From: Caryophanales bacterium UBA5026
GTDB lineage: Bacteria; Bacillota_I; Bacilli_A; RF39; UBA660
Direction of reading: 5' to 3'
Assembly: GCA_002416285.1 (NCBI GenBank)
Contig: DICM01000027.1
Coordinates: 1-40,239, forward strand
Length of the DNA stretch: 40,239 bases
Below the pieces are notes generated by a model that saw only the letters and a program-made list of their open reading frames with translations, was not told where the DNA came from and ran no database searches. Shown here in pieces: positions 23,938 through 32,732 of this stretch. The position numbers and the translations under genes are program-made. Position 1 is the stretch's first letter, and every line of letters begins with the position of its first letter.

Positions 23938-24702
23938 ATGCATAATGAAAAAGTATTAAAAGATATTTCTATTTTAATTGATATGTATAATGCTGGTGAC
24001 CTTGGTGGTGAGATTATGCCAGAGGACTCTAATCCTAATTTAGAAAAGTTAAGTAATGAAAACTATTTGTATTTTACTTTACCGATGGCTTTAAATTATC
24101 AACGTAATTCGTATAAACTTTGGGAAAGTTCAAAATCGACTTATGAAGATGTGGAGACAAAGTTTGTATTTAATCCGGAAGAAGTTCTAAATAGATCTTT
24201 TGAGGACGTTCAAAAAGCACTGATAAAATATAAAGTAGCACTTCAAAAATATAAACAAACTGAGATATGGATTACATTGTGTAGAACTTTTGTTGATTTA
24301 TTTAACGGAGATATTAGAAAACTATTTGACCAATTTGATAATGATGTGATTAAAATTAAAGAGTTTGTTCAAATAAAAGAAAAGAAGCGTTTCCCATATC
24401 TTTCAGGAACAAAAATTTGTAATTACTGGTTATATGTAATTTCTAAGTATACGGATAGAAGATATGTGAACATGGAATTTTTAACTGTTGCACCAGATAC
24501 ACATGTTGTAAAAGCAACTCATAAATTAGGACTAATAACAGATGAAGAATTACAAAAAACAAATGTGCAAGAAATAGTCATACAAAGATGGAATGATTTG
24601 TTAAAAAATGCGCAATTTAAGCCAATCGATATTCATACTCCACTATGGTTCTGGAGTAGAAATGGGTTTCAAGAATTGAAGGAAAAACATTTAGATAAGT
24701 AA
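23938..24702 (+). CDS. HhH-glycosylase-like protein of unknown function
   Basis: 254 residues, mostly helical. The stretch PYLSGTKICNYWLYVISKY (about residue 153) followed by APDTHVVKATHKLGLI resembles the helix-hairpin-helix and catalytic Asp region of HhH-GPD DNA glycosylases (a Lys in the hairpin helix, a PDTHV loop with the Asp). The N-terminal part (DISILIDMYNAGDLGGEIM, then FTLPMALNYQRNSYKLWESS) also fits that fold. If right, it would recognise or cut damaged bases, but catalytic activity is not shown. It is the first of three closely spaced genes with a ClbS/DfsB protein and a HAD phosphatase. Confidence 0.6.
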   Translation: MHNEKVLKDISILIDMYNAGDLGGEIMPEDSNPNLEKLSNENYLYFTLPMALNYQRNSYKLWESSKSTYEDVETKFVFNPEEVLNRSFEDVQKALIKYKVALQKYKQTEIWITLCRTFVDLFNGDIRKLFDQFDNDVIKIKEFVQIKEKKRFPYLSGTKICNYWLYVISKYTDRRYVNMEFLTVAPDTHVVKATHKLGLITDEELQKTNVQEIVIQRWNDLLKNAQFKPIDIHTPLWFWSRNGFQELKEKHLDK

Positions 24703-24721
24703 AAATAGAAGAGGGGATATT

Positions 24722-25231
24722 ATGCAGACATATACTAGTAAACAGGAATTAATCAATGAAATTAATAAGCAAGGAGATTTATTTATTGATGAATTTAAAG
24801 AGATTAAAGATAAAGATTTATTAATAGATGGTGTTGATCGTAGTCCTGCCCAAATGATTTCCTATCAGTTAGGATGGATGAATTTAATTTTAAAATGGGA
24901 AGCTGATGAACAGAAAGGAATTAAGGTCATCACTCCATCTCCAAACTATAAGTGGAATAATTTAGGTGGCCTCTATCAAGATTTTTATAAGCAATATGAA
25001 AATAATACTTTGGAAGAATTAATTGCTTTATTTTTAGAAACGAAAGATAAAATTATCATGCTTATAAATAGCTACTCTGATTTAGAATTCTTTGACTCTG
25101 GGTATAGAAATTGGGCTTCTTCTACACCTTCTAACTGGCCAGTATGGAAATGGATTCATATTAATACTGTAGCACCTTTTAAGTCCTTTCAGTCTAAGAT
25201 ACGTAAATGGAAGAAATTAAATTCAAGATGA
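24722..25231 (+). CDS. ClbS/DfsB-family four-helix protein
   Basis: 169 residues matching ClbS/DfsB proteins in length and pattern: a starting helix with SKQELINEI, DRSPAQMISYQLGWMNLILKWE, then SPNYKWNNLGGLYQDFYKQY and a C-terminal NWPVWKWIHINTVAPFKSFQSKIRKWKK. ClbS protects colibactin producers from their own genotoxin by hydrolysing its cyclopropane, and DfsB is a related protein; most other members have no known substrate. Next to a glycosylase-like gene a role in genotoxin or damage tolerance is possible but unproven. Confidence 0.85.
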   Translation: MQTYTSKQELINEINKQGDLFIDEFKEIKDKDLLIDGVDRSPAQMISYQLGWMNLILKWEADEQKGIKVITPSPNYKWNNLGGLYQDFYKQYENNTLEELIALFLETKDKIIMLINSYSDLEFFDSGYRNWASSTPSNWPVWKWIHINTVAPFKSFQSKIRKWKKLNSR

Positions 25232-25259
25232 AATTATAATGATAGAAATTGGTGATAGT

Positions 25260-25859
25260 ATGAGAGAAGTCAATATGTATGATTTTGATAATACAATTTA
25301 TGATGGAGAAAGTACTGTCGACTTCTTTTTGTTTTGCTTAAAAAAGAAAAAGAATTTAATTAAATATTTACCATTAGTGTTTTCTACAGCGTTGAGATAT
25401 AAATTGAAACTGTTATCTATAGATGATTTATTTAGTGCTGCTAGTAAAATGACTAGCGAATTTCAAAAGAACGATGTTGATTTTCATGACTTAGCTAAAG
25501 AGTTTTGGGAAACTAAAAAATCAAAACTTAAGTTCAATTTTATCAATATGTTGACTGAAAACGATATTGTTATCACAGCATCACCAAGATTTTTAATTGA
25601 ACAAATTCAACCATTGTTAAAGACAAAGAGAATTATTTGTTCAGAGTTTGATACAAAAAGAGGGCAATTTGAATTCGCTTGTTACAGAGAAAATAAAGCA
25701 ATTGCATTAAAGGAACAATATCCGCAGATTAACGTTAATTATTTTTATACAGATTCTATGAATGATCTATTTCTAATGAAATTTGCTAAAAAATCATTTT
25801 TAGTAAAGAAGAATGGTAAAATTATTTTAGTCCAAGAAACATCTATTACTAATAGTTGA
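25260..25859 (+). CDS. HAD-IB family phosphatase
   Basis: 199 residues from ATG at 25260, chosen because GGTGAT sits 3 bases before it, the same spacing as in several other genes here; an ATG 21 bases upstream is in frame but lacks a site. HAD motifs: MYDFDNTIYDGEST (D8, D10), ITASPRF (motif II Thr/Ser), a Lys-containing region and YTDSMNDLFLM (motif IV Asp pair). A helical cap between motifs I and II is typical for the IB subgroup, related to SerB-like phosphatases. Last gene of the 23938-25859 group. Confidence 0.85.
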   Translation: MREVNMYDFDNTIYDGESTVDFFLFCLKKKKNLIKYLPLVFSTALRYKLKLLSIDDLFSAASKMTSEFQKNDVDFHDLAKEFWETKKSKLKFNFINMLTENDIVITASPRFLIEQIQPLLKTKRIICSEFDTKRGQFEFACYRENKAIALKEQYPQINVNYFYTDSMNDLFLMKFAKKSFLVKKNGKIILVQETSITNS

Positions 25860-25863
25860 TAAT

Positions 25864-25895
25864 AAAAAGAACTTATTTTTTAGTAAGTTCTTTTT
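25864..25895. terminator. Bidirectional terminator between convergent HAD genes
   Basis: AAAAAGAACTTA (25864-25875) pairs with TAAGTTCTTTTT (25884-25895). The minus-strand stop codon lies in the loop. Confidence 0.8.
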
Positions 25896-26581
25896 ATATC
25901 CTCAATTAATTCAAAGACAGCATTATATTCTTTTTTTGCTATTCCTTTTAGTTCATTAATAGCATTCTTCATCGCATAACCATTATAAGTTTTGATCATT
26001 TCTAAATCGTTATAACTGTCTCCTATGGTATAAATATCTTCATGATGAATATTTTCTATTAATGCTATCTCTTTTATGGCACCTGCTTTATCTACACCAT
26101 CTGAGACTATTTCAATAGTTTTATTGGAATCAACTAGAAAAAATTTAAGTTCATTTTTATACTTTAAAATTAACTCATTATATATTTTATGGGCTAAATT
26201 TACATCACCATATTCAACACAAATTTTTGTAAGATTGTTTTTTGTTAGATTGCTTGTATTTTCTTTTTCTAAACAACCATAGGATTTAATAGTATGTTCT
26301 AAATATAAATCGATTAACAGCTTGTTTTTAATATTATTCTTAATTATTCTATTATAAATAACAACATTGTTTTTTAATATAGTTGCGCCATGATTAATAA
26401 TTAAATAATCATAAGGAATATGATAGATATCGTCCACCTTTTTAAAATTCATGTATGTTCTTCCTGTTGCAATCGCAAATCTGTTTTCTATCATAAATTC
26501 CTTTGTTGCTATAATATTTTTTTGAATGGTTTGCTCATCCTTATAAAAGGTATTATCATAATCACTAATAATCAGTTTCAT
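25880..26581 (-). CDS. Cof-type HAD-IIB phosphatase
   Basis: 233 residues from ATG at 26581, preceded by GGGGTGT; the in-frame TTG 12 bases earlier lies upstream of that site. HAD motifs: IISDYDNTFY (D7, D9), ATGRT (motif II), the conserved Lys in SDGVDKAGAIKEI and GDSYNDLEMI (motif IV), with YAMKNA near the end, all as in Cof/YbjI-type sugar-phosphate phosphatases. The central ~80 residues form the C2-type cap and are somewhat short. Not linked to a defined pathway by its neighbours. Confidence 0.9.
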   Translation of the reverse strand: MKLIISDYDNTFYKDEQTIQKNIIATKEFMIENRFAIATGRTYMNFKKVDDIYHIPYDYLIINHGATILKNNVVIYNRIIKNNIKNKLLIDLYLEHTIKSYGCLEKENTSNLTKNNLTKICVEYGDVNLAHKIYNELILKYKNELKFFLVDSNKTIEIVSDGVDKAGAIKEIALIENIHHEDIYTIGDSYNDLEMIKTYNGYAMKNAINELKGIAKKEYNAVFELIEDIKRTY

Positions 26582-26722
26582 TCTACACCCCAATTTTAAC
26601 TTACAGTAAAAGTATTATATCAATTTATTCAATTACTATCAAATTTGATTATGCTTTAACACCTCTAAGACTAGTCTTTTTAAAAAAGAATATGTTATAA
26701 TTTAGATAATGTAGGAGGAAAT

Positions 26723-27430
26723 ATGAAATTACTAATTAAAAATTTAAAAAAGTCGTTTGAAGAAAAAAATGTCCTGAAAGATATTAACTTTGAATTTAAA
26801 GAAGGGAAAATATATGGGTTACTAGGTCGTAACGGCGCTGGGAAAACCACTTTATTTAATTGTTTAAATGAGGATATTGAAATTGATTCAGGTGAGTTTC
26901 TAATAGAGGAGAATCAGGTTGCAAGAAATTTGATATCATCCGATATTGGTTATGTACTATCTGTTCCAATTGTTCCAGAATTTTTAACCGGAAGAGAATT
27001 TTTAAAGTTTTTTATTGATATTAATCAAGATCGAATTGATGATTTAAAATCAATCGATGAATATTTTGATTTAATGAGAATTGATAAAGAAGATCGAGAT
27101 CGATTAATGAGAGACTATTCTCATGGAATGAAAAATAAATTACAAATGCTTGTAAACATCATTGCAAATCCCAAAGTATTGCTTTTAGATGAACCCCTTA
27201 CTTCATTTGATATTGTAGTTGCCGAAGAGATGAAACAGATATTAAGAGAGATCAAGAAAGACCACATTATTGTTTTTTCTACACATATTATGGAACTTGC
27301 ATTAGATTTATGTGATGAGATGGTTGTTCTTAATAATGGTATTTTGGAAGAAGTTGAAAAAAATGATTTAAATAATGAAAAGTTTAAAGATAAAATCATA
27401 GCGTTATTAAAAGGTGAAAGCGATGATTAA
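26723..27430 (+). CDS. ABC transporter ATP-binding protein
   Basis: 235 residues: Walker A GRNGAGKTT (34-42), Q-loop region GYVLSVPIVPEFLTGREFL, signature YSHGMKNKLQ (SHGM instead of SGGQ, as in many Bacillus-type ABC-2 ATPases such as EcsA), Walker B VLLLDEPLTSFD, His switch STHIMELA. AGGAGG 5 bases upstream. The 3' end overlaps the permease gene by 8 bases. It probably powers the 524-residue membrane partner. Confidence 0.9.
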   Translation: MKLLIKNLKKSFEEKNVLKDINFEFKEGKIYGLLGRNGAGKTTLFNCLNEDIEIDSGEFLIEENQVARNLISSDIGYVLSVPIVPEFLTGREFLKFFIDINQDRIDDLKSIDEYFDLMRIDKEDRDRLMRDYSHGMKNKLQMLVNIIANPKVLLLDEPLTSFDIVVAEEMKQILREIKKDHIIVFSTHIMELALDLCDEMVVLNNGILEEVEKNDLNNEKFKDKIIALLKGESDD

Positions 27431-28997
27431 CGATTTTATCTTATCATTTAGAATCAGAAATACTTATAGAGCAAACTCTGTTATTTATTCATTAAAAAAG
27501 TTACCATTGATAAATAAACTTTTGCCAAATACACTTTATTCTAATTCTGGATTAAAGACACTAGCTAATATAATTGGATTGTTTTTAGAATTACTATCTA
27601 TTTTTGTTGGTAAATTTCTTTACATATTAGTAATGATTGTTTTCGCATCATCAATGTATCAACCAAATAGTGATAGTTTCTTTCTTCATGCGTTTATCTT
27701 ATTAACAATTGCTGGAGGAATTCTGAACTCGGATATATTTAATCCATCTAAAGATAAGTATTATGCAATTTGTTTAATGAAATTTAATGCAAAACGATAT
27801 TTTTTGTGCAATTACTATTATTTTTTATTAAAAATATTAGTTGGATTTTTGCCATTTACTATTTTATTTGGTCTGGTATTCCATGTTAAATTGAGTATTT
27901 GTTTAATGCTTCCTGTATTTGTTATATGTGTTAAACTCATCATTGGAGCATGGGGAGTACGGAGTTCTACTCGAAAGAAGAAAATAACAAATGAGAATTT
28001 GCCCACTATTTCAGCTCTCATTATCATCGCTATTTTACTTGCTCTGACATATGGTCTTCCAATTGTTGGATTCTATATCAATGTTGTCTTATTCTATATT
28101 TTATTTATCATTAGTTTCTTAATAAGTATTCCGTCATTTCTTTACCTAAAAAGGTATGATAAATATTCTAAAATCTATAAAGAATTATTAACTCCTGATA
28201 CGGTACTTTTAAATAAGAACGTAAAAGCATCAGAGATGAATAAAAAAGCCTATTTAAATCAAATTAATGCAGATATGGTAATTGAAAATGGTAAAACAGG
28301 ATATGAATTTTTTCACCATATCTTTGTAAAAAGACATCGTAAGATGTTATGGAAAGCTACTAAAACAATATCACTTATATTCTTAATTGGCTTTAGCTGT
28401 GCTATTGTAGCTGCGATTTTCGTAGATGGTTTTAAAGAGGGTATTCATAAGCTACTAGATGGTACTCTTCCATATTTCTTATTTGTAATGTATATCATTA
28501 ATCGTGGAGAAAAAATCACCGCAATGATTTTTACAAATTGTGATAGGAGTATGCTGACGTATCGATTTTATAGACAACCCAGCGCAATCTTAAAATTATT
28601 CCAAGAACGATTAAAAACATTAATTCAATTGAATATTGTTCCCGGGACTATTATCGCAGTTGGAATAGTACTTTTGCTTTATGTCAGTGGTGGAACAAGT
28701 GTTCTTAATTATGTTCTTACTTTTCTTGCTATTATCTCTATGTCGATATTTTTTTCTATTCATTATTTGGTTCTGTATTATTTACTTCAGCCATACACAA
28801 TCGATATTGAAATGAAAGATCCTAGATTTGCTATTATTAACTGGATCACTTATTTTATCTGCTATTTTGCCATCCAAATACGCATTCCAACGGTCATCTT
28901 TGGTAGCTGTATGATTTTATTTACTGTTGTTTATTCTGTGGTTGCTTTATTTTTAGCGTACCGTTATGCAGCCAAAACATTTAAACTAAGAAATTAA
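27423..28997 (+). CDS. ABC transporter permease-like membrane protein
   Basis: 524 residues from ATG at 27423, preceded by AAGGTGAAAG; a GTG at 27414 is in frame but sits inside that ribosome site. About eleven to twelve hydrophobic segments in two halves, with a long hydrophilic loop (about 240-310). No named family recognised, but pairing and overlap with the ATPase gene leave little doubt that it is its permease partner. Substrate unknown. Confidence 0.75.
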   Translation: MINDFILSFRIRNTYRANSVIYSLKKLPLINKLLPNTLYSNSGLKTLANIIGLFLELLSIFVGKFLYILVMIVFASSMYQPNSDSFFLHAFILLTIAGGILNSDIFNPSKDKYYAICLMKFNAKRYFLCNYYYFLLKILVGFLPFTILFGLVFHVKLSICLMLPVFVICVKLIIGAWGVRSSTRKKKITNENLPTISALIIIAILLALTYGLPIVGFYINVVLFYILFIISFLISIPSFLYLKRYDKYSKIYKELLTPDTVLLNKNVKASEMNKKAYLNQINADMVIENGKTGYEFFHHIFVKRHRKMLWKATKTISLIFLIGFSCAIVAAIFVDGFKEGIHKLLDGTLPYFLFVMYIINRGEKITAMIFTNCDRSMLTYRFYRQPSAILKLFQERLKTLIQLNIVPGTIIAVGIVLLLYVSGGTSVLNYVLTFLAIISMSIFFSIHYLVLYYLLQPYTIDIEMKDPRFAIINWITYFICYFAIQIRIPTVIFGSCMILFTVVYSVVALFLAYRYAAKTFKLRN

Positions 28998-29018
28998 TCA
29001 GCTATCACTGATTTTTTT
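28996..29018 (+). terminator. Terminator of the ABC pair
   Basis: AATCAG (28996-29001), 6-nt loop, CTGATT (29008-29013), T-run to 29018. The stop codon overlaps the stem. Confidence 0.7.
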
Positions 29019-29060
29019 CATAATCTAATATAATTGTAAAGAAGTTGAATAATTGATTGT

Positions 29061-29199
29061 GGTATAATATGTTTGATAGCAAATACAATAGAGAAGTGAT
29101 AGGAAGTATAAATAAATTTCATTATGATAATACTAATCCTAGAAAACAAAAATTTCCTGCTTCTTGTATTTCTAAATATGATTAGAAAGAATGTGTGAT
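29061..29199 (+). promoter_or_regulatory. Promoter and long leader of the GyrI-like gene
   Basis: TATAAT at about 29062-29067 precedes the gene by ~130 bases. A 38-codon frame (29069-29185) starts almost on the -10 box and has no ribosome site, so I do not call it a gene. The leader has short complementary segments (GAAG...GGAA and TTCC...CTTC) but no clear regulatory class. Confidence 0.35.
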
Positions 29200-29835
29200 A
29201 TGGCGTTTGATTATAAGAAAGAATACAAAGAGTTTTATTTACCAAAAGATAACCCGAGCATTATTGATATCTCTTCTATGAATTTTCTTGCGGTAAGAGG
29301 GGAAGGGAATCCAAATGATATAGACGGAGAATATAAAAGAGCAATCGAAAAGCTTTATACAATTGCATTTACACTTAAAATGAGTTATAAAGGGCACTAT
29401 AAGATTGCTGACTATTTTGAGTATGTAGTCCCACCTTTAGAAGGATTTTGGTGGCAAGATGGAATCAAAGGTGTAGATTATTCTAGAAAAGATCTTTTTC
29501 AGTGGATTTCAATGATACGATTACCTGATTTTATCACAAAAGAAGATTTTGATTGGGCGATCCATGAAGCTACTAAGAAAAAACAAAAGGATTTCTCTGA
29601 TGTGAAATATTTTACTTATCGGGAAGGATTATGTGTACAGTGTATGCATATTGGTCCATATGATGATGAACCTGCAACACTTGAAAGAATGACACAATAT
29701 ATAAATGATAGTGGATATGAGTTCGATTTTAATGAAAATCGATATCATCATGAGATTTATTTGAGTGATCCAAGAAAGTGTAATCCGACTAACATGAAAA
29801 CCGTTATAAGGCATCCAATTAGAAAGAAAAAGTAG
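29200..29835 (+). CDS. GyrI-like small-molecule-binding domain protein
   Basis: 211 residues from ATG at 29200 (an ATG 9 bases upstream is in frame; family members usually start MxFDYKKEYK as here). It matches the stand-alone GyrI-like proteins of Bacillota: FDYKKEYKEFY, FLAVRGEGNPND, YTIAFTLKMSYK, PPLEGFWW, QWISMIRLPDFI, LCVQCMHIGPYDDEPATLERM and HHEIYLSDPRKCNP. These SOUL/GyrI-fold proteins bind hydrophobic or cationic small molecules; some hydrolyse cyclopropane-type toxins. Function here unknown. Note the ClbS/DfsB gene 4 kb away, whose family acts on similar toxins; this link is speculative. Confidence 0.85.
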   Translation: MAFDYKKEYKEFYLPKDNPSIIDISSMNFLAVRGEGNPNDIDGEYKRAIEKLYTIAFTLKMSYKGHYKIADYFEYVVPPLEGFWWQDGIKGVDYSRKDLFQWISMIRLPDFITKEDFDWAIHEATKKKQKDFSDVKYFTYREGLCVQCMHIGPYDDEPATLERMTQYINDSGYEFDFNENRYHHEIYLSDPRKCNPTNMKTVIRHPIRKKK

Positions 29836-29852
29836 TGAGAAACTTTTTCTTT
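29823..29852 (+). terminator. Terminator of the GyrI-like gene
   Basis: AAAGAAAAAGT (29823-29833) pairs with ACTTTTTCTTT (29842-29852). The stem includes the 3' end of the coding region. Confidence 0.65.
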
Positions 29853-29910
29853 TGTCGTTTTTATATAATTGTCAAATTACGTGAAGCGATGTAATTTTAA
29901 AATGAAGAAC

Positions 29911-29939
29911 TTGTTTAATATAAAAAAAAAGGTTATAAT
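29911..29939 (+). promoter_or_regulatory. Promoter of the LCP gene with A9 tract in spacer
   Basis: TTGTTT (29911-29916), 17-bp spacer, TATAAT (29934-29939). The spacer contains nine consecutive A (29922-29930). Confidence 0.5.
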
Positions 29940-29963
29940 CTTTTCAGGACTAAGGAGGCTATT

Positions 29964-31877
29964 ATGAACAATCAAGAACAACAGGTAAAAAAAACAAAAG
30001 GTATTGGAGTCATATTAGGACTTTCATTTTTAATCAATACAGCTGCAACATTTTATATGTGTTATTCTGTATATTTATTAAATGGGATTGAGAATAAAAT
30101 TAGATATCTTTTTATCAGTATTTTAATTGTTCTATGGATTGGCTTCTCATTAGGATTTTTAAGATCTTTTCATAAGAAAAACAGTAAATATTATATAACA
30201 GCACCCATTATACTAATCTATTCAATTTTATTATTTATCGGTGGGAATTATTTTCTGAGGGCTTATCAAATTTTAGATAACATGACGACAAGTGGAACAG
30301 TTTACTCTAGCAGTATTGTTGTATTAAGTGGTGATAAAGCTAGTGATATTAATGATGTTAAAAAAAGTACCATCGGAATTTTGGAAGATGAGAGTAACGT
30401 TATTTCTAACCAAATGGCTCTTAGTACCATTACGAAAGAAAAGCTTACTGGACAAGTAAAAAAATATGACAATTATGTCGCACTGATTAAAGCATTGTAT
30501 GAAAAAGAAGTAGAAGTTGCTTTTTTACCTACCAATTATGGTATTCTTTTTCAGAATTTTGATGGGGAAGATTTCTCTAACATAGAAGAAGAAGTTAAGA
30601 CTATCTACACTACAAAAAAAGAAGTTGCTGATAAAAAAACAACTATAAAAGGTAGTTCTTTAGATAAACCATTTACCCTTTTAATAATGGGCGTTGATTC
30701 AGAAAATGAAGCTTTATCCGGAAGTTCTTTTAATGGCGATTCCCTCATGGTAATCACTTTTAATCCAACTACGTTAAGTACGACAATTTTAAGTATTCCA
30801 AGAGACTCATATGTACCAATTATGTGTTTTCAAAATCAACGAAAAAATAAGATTACTCATGCTGCTGCATACGGAGAAGATTGTATGATTGATACAATTG
30901 AGAATTTTACTGGGATTACCATTGATTATTATGTCAAAATTAATTTTAAAGGTGTTGTTAATCTAGTAAATGCTCTCGGGGGTGTAGAAATCGATGTTCC
31001 ATATGCTTTCTGTGAGCAAGATAGCAACCGGAATTTTGGTAATAGTACAATCTATGTAGAGAAAGGATTACAGGTTTTGGATGGAGAGCAGGCATTAGCT
31101 TATGCGCGAAATAGACATCCATGGCCACAATATTGTAGTGCGAAATATAGTAACTATTATAGTGATGATTTCTTAAGAGGACAACATCAACAAGAAATTA
31201 TTCGAGCTCTTTTAAATAAACTAAAAGATATTAATAACATTAATACAATCTACTCATTATTAGAAACAATCAGTAAAAGTGTTCAAATGAATATGAGTAA
31301 CTCACAGGTTCTATCACTCTATAATATCGCAAAGGATATCTTAACAAAAAGTAGTAGTGGAGAGTCGATGGAAGATTTGCTTAGTATGCAAAGACTTTAT
31401 TTATCAGGTAGCGATGCTTATATTTACGATCCAGTCTACAAACAGACGCTTTATAACTTTGTATTAAATACCAATAGTGTTGCGGCGATTTCGAATGCGA
31501 TGAAGGTAAATCTAGGTTTAACGGCACCTACTTTAGAAAAGGATTTTTACTTCGCTATTAATGAACCGTATGAAGAAGTTGTAATTGGAAAAAATGTCAA
31601 AGCATCTACTAGTATTACTCAACTTCCAAGTTTTATTGCAAAAACGGAATCACAGGCAAAACAGTTGGCGAGTTCTTTAGGAATTAAAGTAAGCTTTCAA
31701 TATGTAAAAAGCGAAACTGGAAAAGGAACAGTAACGAAGCAAAGTTACCCAGCTGGAACGGATGTCGATTCAATTAGCTCTATCGTTCTTACGATTACGG
31801 AAAAAGAAAAAACAGATAGTAGTACGACGGATGATAAAGATGCCGCTAATGAAAAAGAGGACGTTACTATAGAATAA
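29964..31877 (+). CDS. LytR-CpsA-Psr protein with C-terminal PASTA domain
   Basis: 637 residues. Three to four hydrophobic segments (about 15-110) anchor it. An unusual ~110-residue outward domain follows. The LCP catalytic domain begins at about 230: LLIMGVDSENE, NGDSLMVITFNP, LSIPRDSYVPI, KITHAAAYG, FKGVVNLVNALGGVEIDVP, GEQALAYARNRH and RGQHQQEIIRAL. These carry the Arg/Asp residues that bind the polyprenyl-phosphate substrate. LCP enzymes attach teichoic acid or other glycopolymers to peptidoglycan. A PASTA-like repeat (about 550-615: LPSFIAKTESQAKQLASSLG ... SYPAGTDV) suggests binding to cell wall. LCP plus PASTA is a less common combination. It starts with AAGGAGG 6 bases upstream. The acidic tail follows the PASTA domain. 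Confidence 0.9.
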   Translation: MNNQEQQVKKTKGIGVILGLSFLINTAATFYMCYSVYLLNGIENKIRYLFISILIVLWIGFSLGFLRSFHKKNSKYYITAPIILIYSILLFIGGNYFLRAYQILDNMTTSGTVYSSSIVVLSGDKASDINDVKKSTIGILEDESNVISNQMALSTITKEKLTGQVKKYDNYVALIKALYEKEVEVAFLPTNYGILFQNFDGEDFSNIEEEVKTIYTTKKEVADKKTTIKGSSLDKPFTLLIMGVDSENEALSGSSFNGDSLMVITFNPTTLSTTILSIPRDSYVPIMCFQNQRKNKITHAAAYGEDCMIDTIENFTGITIDYYVKINFKGVVNLVNALGGVEIDVPYAFCEQDSNRNFGNSTIYVEKGLQVLDGEQALAYARNRHPWPQYCSAKYSNYYSDDFLRGQHQQEIIRALLNKLKDINNINTIYSLLETISKSVQMNMSNSQVLSLYNIAKDILTKSSSGESMEDLLSMQRLYLSGSDAYIYDPVYKQTLYNFVLNTNSVAAISNAMKVNLGLTAPTLEKDFYFAINEPYEEVVIGKNVKASTSITQLPSFIAKTESQAKQLASSLGIKVSFQYVKSETGKGTVTKQSYPAGTDVDSISSIVLTITEKEKTDSSTTDDKDAANEKEDVTIE

Positions 31878-31924
31878 TGTTTCTCTTTTTTTTCTTTTGT
31901 GTTAGAATGTTTTTAGGTGATATC

Positions 31925-32686
31925 ATGAACGAACTTAATGCACTATTATTTTCACTTGGTGCTGGATTATTTATTTTAGTAGGATATATTATTGTTTTAT
32001 TTGCAAAAAACAGTGAGCGATTTATAGAGTTTGCCATCAGTATGGCATTTGGTGTAATTGTCGCACTAGCAGGGTTAGAAATTTTACCAGAAGCTTTAGA
32101 ATTGTCTGTTGATAATTTTGGCAAATTAGGATATTTCTATTTTATAATTGCAATATTAGGTGGTTTTTTCTTTTTAAAATTATTGGATCATTTTATTCCA
32201 GATCATGAGCGAGAAAGTGAAAGTGAAATTGATAAAAATGAAAACTTTTATCACATTGGACTCGTTTCAAGTATTGCACTAGTTTTACATAATTTATTAG
32301 AGGGAATGTCGATTTATACAACTGCTCTCTCATCTACTTCAATGGCTTTTTCAATGATGCTTGGAGTAGGGTTACACAACATTCCACTTGGACTTGTTAT
32401 CGCTTCCACACTCAAAAAAAATGAACATAGTAAAAAGCAAACTTTCTTTTTCTTAAGCATCATTGTCATTTCTACTTTATTTGGTGGAATTGTAATGTAT
32501 CTTTTACGAAACTTTGTCATTGATGGAATCAGTGGAATTTTGCTTTCTATGACACTAGGGATGCTACTGTATATCGCTTTTTTCGAATTATTAGAGGAGA
32601 TACTACATAGTAAAGCATTAAAGAAAATGTCTCTTGGAATCTTACTTGGTATATCCATTTTTATATGTAGTTTAATGCTTGGATAG
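31925..32686 (+). CDS. ZIP-family metal transporter
   Basis: 253 residues from ATG at 31925 with AGGTGAT upstream; an earlier in-frame ATG at 31877 overlaps the LCP stop and lacks a site. Eight hydrophobic segments with a short hydrophilic loop between segments 3 and 4 containing HERESESEID. The metal-site motifs are HNLLEG (122-127) and HNIPLG (151-156); the second usually reads HNIPEG, so one Glu is replaced by Leu, which may change metal preference. Probably imports zinc, iron or manganese. Confidence 0.88.
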   Translation: MNELNALLFSLGAGLFILVGYIIVLFAKNSERFIEFAISMAFGVIVALAGLEILPEALELSVDNFGKLGYFYFIIAILGGFFFLKLLDHFIPDHERESESEIDKNENFYHIGLVSSIALVLHNLLEGMSIYTTALSSTSMAFSMMLGVGLHNIPLGLVIASTLKKNEHSKKQTFFFLSIIVISTLFGGIVMYLLRNFVIDGISGILLSMTLGMLLYIAFFELLEEILHSKALKKMSLGILLGISIFICSLMLG

Positions 32687-32687
32687 T

Positions 32688-32716
32688 TTGACTTTTGGAA
32701 TGTTGTATTGTAGAAT
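32688..32716 (+). promoter_or_regulatory. Promoter of the small pilin gene
   Basis: TTGACT (32688-32693), 17-bp spacer, TAGAAT (32711-32716), 17 bases before the ATG. Confidence 0.5.
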
Positions 32717-32732
32717 GATAATAGGTGATAGT

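Noticed and set aside
29018..29245. Minus-strand frame over the leader of the GyrI-like gene
   Set aside because: It overlaps a terminator and a promoter, with no ribosome site; it is a chance frame.
32314..32658. Minus-strand 114-codon frame inside the ZIP gene
   Set aside because: It is the opposite strand of a clearly recognised transporter, without a start signal.
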